A stretch of DNA of 48,284 nucleotides from Pedobacter miscanthi. Lineage in GTDB: Bacteria > Bacteroidota > Bacteroidia > Sphingobacteriales > Sphingobacteriaceae. The notes beneath the pieces were generated by a model that saw only the letters and a program-made list of their open reading frames with translations, was not told the DNA's origin and searched no databases. This document shows positions 14,779 to 21,485 of this stretch, piece by piece. The DNA lies in the NCBI RefSeq assembly GCF_003315595.1, contig NZ_QNQU01000034.1, positions 1 through 48,284 of the forward strand. Reading direction: 5' to 3'. Position 1 is the stretch's first letter. Each line of letters starts with the position of its first letter. A program made the translations under genes and the position numbers.

Positions 14779-16893
14779 ATGGCAAGAGATTTAAAATTTA
14801 CAAGAAATATTGGAATCGCGGCTCACATTGATGCGGGTAAAACTACAACAACCGAGCGTATTCTTTATTATGCTGGTGTAAGTCATAAAATTGGTGAGGT
14901 GCACGAAGGTGCTGCAACAATGGACTGGATGGCACAAGAGCAAGAGCGTGGTATTACCATTACTTCTGCTGCAACTACGGTTAACTGGAAATACAGAAAC
15001 CAGAACTATCACATGAACATTATCGATACACCGGGACACGTGGATTTTACCGTAGAGGTAAACCGCTCGTTACGTGTATTGGATGGTTTGGTGTTCTTGT
15101 TCTCTGCTGTTGATGGTGTTGAGCCTCAATCAGAAACCAACTGGCGTTTAGCTAATAACTATAACGTTGCCCGTATCGGTTTCGTGAACAAAATGGACCG
15201 TTCTGGTGCAGATTTCTTAAAAGTTGTTAAGCAGGTTAAAGATATGTTAGGTAGTAATGCAGTTCCATTGCAATTACCTATCGGTGCTGAAGACCAGTTT
15301 AAAGGTGTGGTTGATTTGATCAACAACCGTGGTATCGTTTGGAACGAGCACGATAAAGGTATGACCTTTACCGAAGTGCCAATTCCTGATGATATGATTG
15401 ATGAGGTTGCTGAGTGGAGAGAGAAATTATTAGAATCAGTTGCTGATTATGATGAGTCTCTAATGGAGAAATTCTTCGAAGCTCCTGAAACCATCACTGA
15501 GCGTGAAGTTTTAGACGCTTTACGTGCAGCTGTTTTAGATGCTAAAATCGTACCTATGGTTTGCGGTTCATCTTTCAAAAACAAAGGTGTTCAAACCATG
15601 TTGGATTATGTAATGGAGTTATTGCCTTCGCCTTTGGATTCAGAAGGTGTTGTAGGTACTAACCCTGATACTAACGAAGAAGTTTTATTAAAACCAAGCA
15701 TCGAAGAGCCATTTGCAGCTTTAGCATTTAAAATTGCAACTGACCCATTTGTAGGCCGTTTATGCTTTATCCGTGTTTACTCGGGTAACTTAGAAGCTGG
15801 TTCTTACGTTTACAATACCCGTTCAGAAAGTAAAGAGCGTATTTCACGTATCTTCCAGATGCACGCAAACAAACAAAACCCGGTTCCTAATGTGGCTGCT
15901 GGTGATATTGCTGCGGTAGTTGGATTTAAAGATATCAAAACTGGTGATACACTTTGTGATGAGAAAAACCCTATCGTTCTTGAATCGATGGTATTCCCTG
16001 AGCCGGTTATCGGTTTAGCTATTGAGCCTAAAACTCAGGCTGATGTTGATAAATTAGGTATGGGCTTATCTAAATTAGCTGAAGAAGATCCTACATTCAG
16101 GGTTCAAACAGATCAGGAAACTGGTCAAACCGTTATCTCTGGTATGGGTGAGCTTCACTTGGATATCCTGATCGACCGCTTAAAACGTGAGTTTAAAGTA
16201 GAGGTTAACCAGGGTGCACCACAGGTAGCTTACAAAGAGGCAATCTTCGGTACTACAGAACACCGCGAAGTTTACAAAAAACAATCAGGTGGTCGTGGTA
16301 AATTTGCTGATATTAAAGTTGTAATCTCTCCGATTGATGCAGACTTTGAAAAAGGTGGATTACAGTTCGTAAACGAAATTGTGGGTGGTTCAATTCCACG
16401 TGAGTTTATCCCTTCAGTTGAGAAAGGATTTGCTTCTGCAATGGCGAACGGAGTATTAGCTGGTTATCCGCTTCCTGATATGAAAGTACGTTTGATCGAT
16501 GGTTCATTCCATGCGGTCGATTCAGATGCTTTATCATTCGAGCTTGCTGCCCGTATGGCATATCGTGAGGCTTTACCTAAATGTAGACCTGCTTTGATGG
16601 AGCCTATCATGAAAATCGAAATCTTAACCCCTGAAGAAAACATGGGTGATGTTATCGGTGATATGAACCGTCGTCGTGGTCAGTTACAAGGTATGGATAC
16701 CCGTAATGGTTCTCAGGTAATCAAAGCATTGGTTCCACTTTCAGAAATGTTCGGTTATGTAACCCAGTTACGTACCATCACTTCAGGTCGTGCAACTTCT
16801 ACAATGGAATTTGATCACTATGAGCCAGCACCTAAAAACGTACAAGACGAGGTAGTTGCTAAATCAAAAGGCAGAATTAAATCTGAAGACTAA
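14779..16893 (+). CDS. fusA: Elongation factor G
   Basis: EF-G is the GTPase that drives translocation. The 704-residue protein has the P-loop AHIDAGKTT at 15-23, the switch I segment RGITITSAATT, the DTPGHVDFT G3 motif and NKMDRSGADF (G4). Domains III to V end in MEFDHYEPAPKNVQDEVVAKSKG. The length is that of canonical bacterial EF-G. It is the third gene of the str operon. Codon choice is strongly biased towards GGT, CGT and TTA, as in the other highly expressed genes here. No tuf gene follows. Confidence 0.98.
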   Translation: MARDLKFTRNIGIAAHIDAGKTTTTERILYYAGVSHKIGEVHEGAATMDWMAQEQERGITITSAATTVNWKYRNQNYHMNIIDTPGHVDFTVEVNRSLRVLDGLVFLFSAVDGVEPQSETNWRLANNYNVARIGFVNKMDRSGADFLKVVKQVKDMLGSNAVPLQLPIGAEDQFKGVVDLINNRGIVWNEHDKGMTFTEVPIPDDMIDEVAEWREKLLESVADYDESLMEKFFEAPETITEREVLDALRAAVLDAKIVPMVCGSSFKNKGVQTMLDYVMELLPSPLDSEGVVGTNPDTNEEVLLKPSIEEPFAALAFKIATDPFVGRLCFIRVYSGNLEAGSYVYNTRSESKERISRIFQMHANKQNPVPNVAAGDIAAVVGFKDIKTGDTLCDEKNPIVLESMVFPEPVIGLAIEPKTQADVDKLGMGLSKLAEEDPTFRVQTDQETGQTVISGMGELHLDILIDRLKREFKVEVNQGAPQVAYKEAIFGTTEHREVYKKQSGGRGKFADIKVVISPIDADFEKGGLQFVNEIVGGSIPREFIPSVEKGFASAMANGVLAGYPLPDMKVRLIDGSFHAVDSDALSFELAARMAYREALPKCRPALMEPIMKIEILTPEENMGDVIGDMNRRRGQLQGMDTRNGSQVIKALVPLSEMFGYVTQLRTITSGRATSTMEFDHYEPAPKNVQDEVVAKSKGRIKSED

Positions 16894-16919
16894 TTTCTAG
16901 TATCTAGATTAAAGTGTCA

Positions 16920-16951
16920 AGTATCAAGAAAGGTTTTTCCATCTTGATACT
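16920..16951. repeat. GTATCAAG word hairpin between fusA and rpsJ
   Basis: AGTATCAAGA (16920-16929) pairs exactly with TCTTGATACT (16942-16951). More copies of the word (TAGTATCTAG upstream, CGATACTAAATACTTGCTACT downstream, about 16899-16975) extend the stem imperfectly. The same word forms a hairpin between rpsN and rpsH. Confidence 0.7.
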
Positions 16952-16987
16952 CGATACTAAATACTTGCTACTAAAGAAGATAAATCC

Positions 16988-17021
16988 GGTTTCTGTTGTT
17001 AATAGCTCTAACAGGAAACCA
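16988..17021 (+). promoter_or_regulatory. Candidate rpsJ leader hairpin with ACAGGAAACCA
   Basis: GGTTTCTGTT (16988-16997) pairs with AACAGGAAACC (17010-17020), with one bulged G and a 12-nt loop. The structure ends 16 nt before the rpsJ ATG. The 11-mer ACAGGAAACCA (17011-17021) recurs in the same place before rpsH. A role in translation control or RNA processing is inferred. Confidence 0.4.
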
Positions 17022-17036
17022 TAATTAAAATAGAAA

Positions 17037-17342
17037 ATGAGCCAAAGAATCAGAATTAAATTAAAATCTTACGATTACAACTTGGTAGATAAATCTGCTG
17101 AGAAAATCGTAAAAACTGTTAAACCTACGGGTGCAGTTGTAAGTGGTCCGATTCCACTTCCTACAGAGAAAAAAATCTTTACTGTATTACGTTCTCCACA
17201 CGTAAACAAAAAAGCTAGAGAGCAATTCCAGTTATGCGCTTATAAACGTTTATTGGATATTTATAGCTCTAACTCTAAAACAGTTGATGCTTTAATGAAA
17301 CTTGAATTACCTAGCGGTGTTGAAGTTGAAATCAAAGTTTAA
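17037..17342 (+). CDS. rpsJ: 30S ribosomal protein S10
   Basis: S10 belongs to the 30S head and also serves as NusE in antitermination. The 101-residue protein shows SQRIRIKLKSYDYNLVDKSAEKIV, the TGAVVSGPIPLPTEKKIFTVLRSPHVNKKAREQF core and the C-terminal LPSGVEVEIKV. Here rpsJ closes the str operon: a strong terminator follows directly, and rplC, its usual neighbour, is 12.3 kb away. It is preceded by two hairpins in the fusA spacer. Confidence 0.98.
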   Translation: MSQRIRIKLKSYDYNLVDKSAEKIVKTVKPTGAVVSGPIPLPTEKKIFTVLRSPHVNKKAREQFQLCAYKRLLDIYSSNSKTVDALMKLELPSGVEVEIKV

Positions 17343-17362
17343 TTGATTTTAAAAAGAACAAA

Positions 17363-17395
17363 AAAGGTCGCGATGCAAATCGCGGCCTTTTTTTA
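17363..17395 (+). terminator. Terminator of the str operon after rpsJ
   Basis: AAAGGTCGCGAT (17363-17374) pairs with ATCGCGGCCTTT (17379-17390) across a 4-nt loop GCAA, with one G-T pair. TTTTTTT follows (17388-17394). This is the strongest intrinsic terminator of the window. Confidence 0.92.
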
Positions 17396-17441
17396 TGCCA
17401 TCACATGTCAAACAAAAGCTAAAAGCAGTGGTTTACTTGTT

Positions 17442-17687
17442 ATGAGAAATGAAGAAAACCAAAGCAATGACCTGCCAATTGAAGGGCAGGATTTTGCAGA
17501 TCCGAAGGAGGCATTAAAAGATAAACCTTCGTCGCATGGAGAAGTAGCCAATCAAAAAAAAGGCGATTTTTCTGAACTTGAAGAAAGCAGGATGGAAAAT
17601 CCGCCAAAGCATCGCGATGGAAATGGATCAAGCAAAGATGATGTAGATAGTGATACCAAAATTAACCAGGAGAAAGGAGTGAAGTAA
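17442..17687 (+). CDS. Small hydrophilic protein of unknown function
   Basis: The 81-residue protein starts MRNEENQSNDLPIEGQ and is made almost wholly of charged and polar residues (Asp, Glu, Lys, Ser, Asn, Pro), with no hydrophobic core, signal or cysteine. It is predicted to be disordered. The frame is open further upstream, but that part crosses the rpsJ terminator and is rejected. It belongs to a group of four small proteins between 17442 and 19009, two on each strand, three of them hydrophilic. Such proteins are often stress-induced, but that role is only inferred. Confidence 0.55.
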   Translation: MRNEENQSNDLPIEGQDFADPKEALKDKPSSHGEVANQKKGDFSELEESRMENPPKHRDGNGSSKDDVDSDTKINQEKGVK

Positions 17688-17699
17688 CTATCCTCTGAA

Positions 17700-17811
17700 C
17701 GTCATTTCGAACGGAGTGCAGCGCAGTTGAGAACCATGCAGTGTTCATCGAAGCTAAATCTACCCGGGGATAAATCTCTCCATTTCACTTCGTTTCAGTG
17801 GAGACGACGAC
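17700..17811. repeat. CGTCATTTCGAACGGAG...GACGACG dispersed repeat
   Basis: The element starts CGTCATTTCGAACGGAGTGC, continues GCAGTTGAGAACC, and ends TTCACTTCGTTTCAGTGGAG followed by ACGACG. The ends CGTC and GACG are complementary. It resembles the CGTCATTTCGA...GAGACGACG repeats seen between genes in many Bacteroidota and is more GC-rich than the flanks. Confidence 0.6.
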
Positions 17812-17875
17812 TGTAATTTTAATAAATCTCCATTCCATAAACTTTTTCCCGTTATCTGTTGTTATTAAGATAAGA

Positions 17876-18163
17876 ATGTCTGAAAACTATTACGTTATGG
17901 AAATGAACGAGGAGAATAAAAAAATCAATTCACAACTGGATGCAGATCAGGATATAGACTGGGATAACGGTGAGGCTACCTACGGTCATAAACGCAGTGA
18001 TTTTAAGAGAAAAGATCAGCCGGATCAGGCGCATCTGGCAAAAACGGAAAGTACAGGGCATAACATCAATGAAGAGTTAAAAAATGCCAATTTAAGCCAG
18101 AATGAAGATATTGGCAACCGTAACAAGGAAGCAGATAAAGGAATAAGTGGCCAGGATCTTTAG
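17876..18163 (+). CDS. Small hydrophilic protein of unknown function
   Basis: The 95-residue protein starts MSENYYVMEMNEENKKIN. A second in-frame ATG at 17897 is also possible. It is rich in Asp, Glu, Asn, Lys and Gln (DADQDIDWDNGEATYGHKRSDFKRKDQPDQ) and contains no hydrophobic segment. Predicted disorder and composition match its neighbour at 17442 and the minus-strand gene at 18647. The frame continues upstream through the dispersed repeat, which is discounted. Function is unknown. Confidence 0.5.
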   Translation: MSENYYVMEMNEENKKINSQLDADQDIDWDNGEATYGHKRSDFKRKDQPDQAHLAKTESTGHNINEELKNANLSQNEDIGNRNKEADKGISGQDL

Positions 18164-18440
18164 TTAAACATGTTAAAAGGGAAATATCCATATAGAATAA
18201 TCCCCTGATAACGATAATGCATTTTCCGGTAGATGGAAGTTATTTAGGATTCCACAACTGAAATGCGTTAATCAAAAGGCTAATGCCCTTAAATCGTTTA
18301 GTCTCTGATTTTAGTTAATAATGCCGCGAATCCTAATGCGGCCGCAAATTTCAACCATTTAAATCCTATATGCAATTATTGGAGGAATAATTGATTTGAT
18401 ATAAGTCATTAAATAATGTCTTTGTTGATTGTTTTTAGTG
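18164..18440. other. Convergent spacer without a supported gene
   Basis: This 277-nt stretch lies between convergent genes. A short GCCGC/GCGGC inverted repeat (18323-18327 and 18338-18342) is visible. A minus-strand open frame there could encode about 25 residues with a GFKWLKFAAALGFAALLTK core, somewhat like the start of the protein at 18441-18635. It has only a TTG start and is not called. Confidence 0.3.
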
Positions 18441-18635
18441 TCAGTATAAATCGCTGGTCTGCGAATAGTCCTGTCTTACCCTTTCCCCGTAGTTTTTAAC
18501 TTTTTCTAAATATTCGGGAGCTTTCTCTTTAAAATCATCTACTAACGATTTCCCGTCTGTTGCTCTCTTTTTTGTAGCATATTTAAAACCATAAACTGCT
18601 GCAGCGCCTAAAATGGCATATTTCAATAATCCCAT
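18441..18635 (-). CDS. Small membrane-anchored protein of unknown function
   Basis: The 64-residue protein has an N-terminal hydrophobic helix (MGLLKYAILGAAAVYGFKYATKK, Gly/Ala-rich) and an amphipathic charged tail (DDFKEKAPEYLEKVKNYGERVRQDY). This pattern recalls YtxH-like and other small stress-related inner-membrane proteins, but no family is assigned. It lies 11 nt downstream of the hydrophilic gene at 18647-19009 on the same strand and is probably cotranscribed with it. Confidence 0.6.
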   Translation of the reverse strand: MGLLKYAILGAAAVYGFKYATKKRATDGKSLVDDFKEKAPEYLEKVKNYGERVRQDYSQTSDLY

Positions 18636-18646
18636 AGCTTAATAAT

Positions 18647-19009
18647 TTATATTCCGGTGTTTAAAGCCCGGTCTTCATCTGTTTCATCTATACGGGTATT
18701 ATTTTTAAAATCTTCAGATGAACTGCCTGTATGGCTCTCGGCACTTTTAATTGTTGGATGTGTATCCGCACTGTTGTAAGCATCGTCGCTAAGCGAATCC
18801 CTGCCTTGTGTGCCCGAGTTATCTAAACCATCCTTTGCGTCAGGATTGCCTTTAATCAGTTCACTCGGCTCTTTTCCATAAGCAGTAACCTCATTAACAT
18901 TATTGCCCGCTTCGAAAGCTTTTTGCACATCCGATTTCTCTTCCTGTTGCTTATCCGGACCTACATAACCCTCGCTATGTTCTTCTTTATTATAGATGCT
19001 CGTTTTCAT
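18647..19009 (-). CDS. Hydrophilic Ser/Asp/Asn-rich protein
   Basis: The 120-residue protein is polar throughout (MKTSIYNKEEHSEGYVGPDKQQEEKSD at its start, then Gly/Asp/Ser/Thr-rich segments such as DSLSDDAYNSADTHPT). It has no signal peptide or membrane helix. It appears to start a two-gene transcript with the membrane protein at 18441-18635. Composition and setting suggest a stress- or desiccation-linked protein of the hydrophilin kind. That is inference, and the family is not recognised. Confidence 0.6.
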   Translation of the reverse strand: MKTSIYNKEEHSEGYVGPDKQQEEKSDVQKAFEAGNNVNEVTAYGKEPSELIKGNPDAKDGLDNSGTQGRDSLSDDAYNSADTHPTIKSAESHTGSSSEDFKNNTRIDETDEDRALNTGI

Positions 19010-19075
19010 AACTATCAGTTTATCTTAAAACAGATTGGCTATTAAATAGTTTGAACAGAAAATACATCTAAATAA

Positions 19076-19103
19076 AAAAGGCAGATATTTCTATCTGCCT
19101 TTT
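19076..19103. terminator. Bidirectional terminator hairpin
   Basis: AAAAGGCAGATA (19076-19087) pairs exactly with TATCTGCCTTTT (19092-19103) with a 4-nt loop TTTC. It stands just downstream of the minus-strand gene ending at 19106. On that strand the stem is followed by more T residues. Confidence 0.82.
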
Positions 19104-19105
19104 GC

Positions 19106-19753
19106 TTAACTTTTATAAGGAAAGTTTCGCGATATTTTCCTCATCATCCGCTCTACCATATCATCAGTTGAACTCATGATGTTATCGTCCATTGTTTTAA
19201 AGAAACGCCAGAGTAATTCTCCATCCGAGCCATTGTTGATAGTTAAGAACATTGTTCCAGTTCCGGATTTTCCACCGAAACCTCCAAATAAAACAGCAGA
19301 AGCTATTGCACCTGCCTCAGTTTTAGTTTGTTCAGTCTCGAAACGACCGCCGATTACTGCATCAACACCCAGTATTTTTGCCAGCTCATCCTTAGTCGTT
19401 TCATCCAGTTTACCCAATACTCCGGCTTTCTTTAACAAAATATTGGTCTTATCAACATCCTGAAACGTTACGGTATAGTCTGAAGCTTTTCTTAACAGAA
19501 AAGTGTACATACTGGCCTGGATAGATCTAGCCATTGATTCTTCCTGACTTTTGTTCGCCTCTGCGCTAAAATTTTTTGGTTGTTTACGGTAAGAGATTTT
19601 TACCTCAAAAGGTAAAATAGCTACCGTTTTCTGGATTTTGATTGCCTCCCTTAGTTTTGGACTTTCAAAAATTTGCTTCGAACCCTCAAATTGTGCCTTT
19701 GTAAAAAGTGTAAAGCAGCACAAGAGAGCGAGCGTTAAATAGATCTTCTTCAT
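19106..19753 (-). CDS. Exported CsgG/LpoB-like protein
   Basis: The 215-residue protein has a signal peptide (MKKIYLTLALLCCFTLFTKAQ). It then shows KTVAILPFEVKISYR, a strand typical of CsgG-, LpoB- and FlgT-like domains that are named for a VAVLPF motif. The later segments DELAKILGVDAVIGGRFETEQTK and GELLWRFFKTMDDNIMSSTDDMVERMMRKISRNFPY also match the usual pattern of alternating strands and a closing helix. The region AIASAVLFGGFGGKSGTG is Gly-rich. No lipobox is convincing, so it is probably soluble periplasmic. The exact role is unknown. It is monocistronic, with a terminator just after the stop. Confidence 0.6.
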   Translation of the reverse strand: MKKIYLTLALLCCFTLFTKAQFEGSKQIFESPKLREAIKIQKTVAILPFEVKISYRKQPKNFSAEANKSQEESMARSIQASMYTFLLRKASDYTVTFQDVDKTNILLKKAGVLGKLDETTKDELAKILGVDAVIGGRFETEQTKTEAGAIASAVLFGGFGGKSGTGTMFLTINNGSDGELLWRFFKTMDDNIMSSTDDMVERMMRKISRNFPYKS

Positions 19754-19894
19754 TGTTTTGTTTGTTTGGTTATTTTGTAGCTAATATAAATAATCTTTTA
19801 ATAAACGTAATTTAAATTTTACCTTAAACTTTATACGTTACCATTTTCCTGTTTTGATTAACTTGCGCCAAATTTTAAAGGCTTAGCGGTATAA

Positions 19895-21238
19895 ATGGAG
19901 TGGAAATATTTACTTTCGAATAAACGGTACGGACAGGAACAATATGGTGCCAGCACCGATCGGGCACGTTCTGATTTTCAGCGTGATTACGATCGTTTGA
20001 TTTTTTCATCCCCATTCAGAAGATTGCAGAATAAAACACAGGTTTTTCCGCTACCGGGAAGTGTTTTTGTGCATAACCGTTTAACACATAGTTTGGAAGT
20101 AGCGAGTGTGGCACGCTCAATGGCCAATATTTTTTTAAATAGTGTAACCGTTCACCAGCCCGAACTGATTAAAGAAGTTCCTTTGATTAATGAGGTAGGC
20201 AATATTGTGGCGGCGGCAGCGCTGGCACACGATCTGGGTAATCCTGCTTTTGGTCATTCAGGCGAGGCAGCCATTTCGAGGTATTTTACAGATGGCGATG
20301 GCCGTGTTTATCAAAAAGACATGAATGAATCGCAATGGCACGATCTAATCAATTTTGAAGGAAATGCCAATGCAATCCGGATACTTACCCACCCGTTAAA
20401 AGGAAAGGGAAACGATGCCTATGCTTTAACCTATTCTACCCTGGCTTCGATCGCTAAATATCCTTGTGCGTCAATCGCGGGTAAGCAGAAAGGACTTTTG
20501 CACCGTAAGAAATATGGTTTTTTCCAGTCGGAAGAAGAAACATTTAGAAAAATTGCTACCGAACTTCATTTAGAGCAGGAAGAAAATGAACACCTGGTTT
20601 ATAAACGCCATCCTTTGGTTTATTTGGTTGAGGCGGCAGATGATATCTGTTACAGCATTATCGACCTGGAAGATGCACACCGCTTAAAGATCCTTTCTTA
20701 CGAAGAAGTAAAGAATTATTTATTGCCATTTGCGAACTCAACAACCATCGAAAAGCGTTTACAAAATGATTACGAAGATGATGATGCTAAAATAGGTTTG
20801 TTAAGGGCAAAAGCAATTAATACATTAACCAACCAATGTGCGGGGATATTTTTCGAAGAACAGGAAAAAGTACTTAAAGGAAAGCTTAACCAAAGTTTAA
20901 CCGACCTGTTGCCTGAACCTTATATTTCGGCCTGGAAAGCAGTAGAAAAGATTTCGGTAGAGCGTATTTATAATTTCTCGTCCGTAATTCAAAAGGAAGT
21001 TGCCGGTTATAAAATTATGGCTGGTTTACTGGAAGAATTTGTGCCTGCCCTAATCCATAATAATACCCACTATTATAAAAAACTGGTAAAACTGATTCCT
21101 AAACAGTACCATACTGATTTAACTGATATTTACTCCATTATACAAAGTGTGTTGGATTTTGTATCGGGCATGACAGATTTATATGCGGTTGACTTGTACC
21201 GTAACATTAAAGGAATTTCTTTTCCTTCAGAAACGTAA
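19895..21238 (+). CDS. dgt: Deoxyguanosinetriphosphate triphosphohydrolase-like protein
   Basis: The 447-residue protein belongs to the HD-domain dNTP triphosphohydrolases, which cleave dGTP or other dNTPs to the nucleoside and triphosphate. Visible elements are RDYDRLIFSSPFRRLQNKTQVF near the N-terminus, RLTHSLEVA with His-65, the HD pair in ALAHDLGNPAFGHSGE (His-112, Asp-113, His-121) and a late Asp in EAADDICYSIIDLEDA. It is cytoplasmic. The start at 19895 gives MEWKYLLSNKRYG, the typical beginning of this family in Bacteroidota. It has no operon partner. Confidence 0.92.
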   Translation: MEWKYLLSNKRYGQEQYGASTDRARSDFQRDYDRLIFSSPFRRLQNKTQVFPLPGSVFVHNRLTHSLEVASVARSMANIFLNSVTVHQPELIKEVPLINEVGNIVAAAALAHDLGNPAFGHSGEAAISRYFTDGDGRVYQKDMNESQWHDLINFEGNANAIRILTHPLKGKGNDAYALTYSTLASIAKYPCASIAGKQKGLLHRKKYGFFQSEEETFRKIATELHLEQEENEHLVYKRHPLVYLVEAADDICYSIIDLEDAHRLKILSYEEVKNYLLPFANSTTIEKRLQNDYEDDDAKIGLLRAKAINTLTNQCAGIFFEEQEKVLKGKLNQSLTDLLPEPYISAWKAVEKISVERIYNFSSVIQKEVAGYKIMAGLLEEFVPALIHNNTHYYKKLVKLIPKQYHTDLTDIYSIIQSVLDFVSGMTDLYAVDLYRNIKGISFPSET

Positions 21239-21485
21239 GTTGATTAAGCTTAAAGTATTTTTTCTTCTGTTATGATCATGGGATTTGAGCTGAAATTGGG
21301 TGTTTGTGTAAAATTTTAAAATATAATTTTACACATATATTTGATATTCAGTGTTTTTTCATTTAATGAGTATTAGTAATTAGCTTTTCGTGTAAAGCAA
21401 TGTAAACGGGATGCACTAATTATTAGATTTGATCGTTAGGCGTTTTATTTTTTTTAAACGCAACGCTTAAATCTCGTCCCTCTAT

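Noticed and set aside
17343..17441. Upstream extension of the hydrophilic protein ORF
   Set aside because: It runs straight through the rpsJ terminator hairpin. The ATG at 17442 starts the polar protein.
18314..18390. Minus-strand micro-ORF with a GFKWLKFAAALGFAALLTK core
   Set aside because: It has only a TTG start, about 25 codons and no ribosome binding site. It might be a decayed relative of the gene at 18441, but there is not enough to call it.
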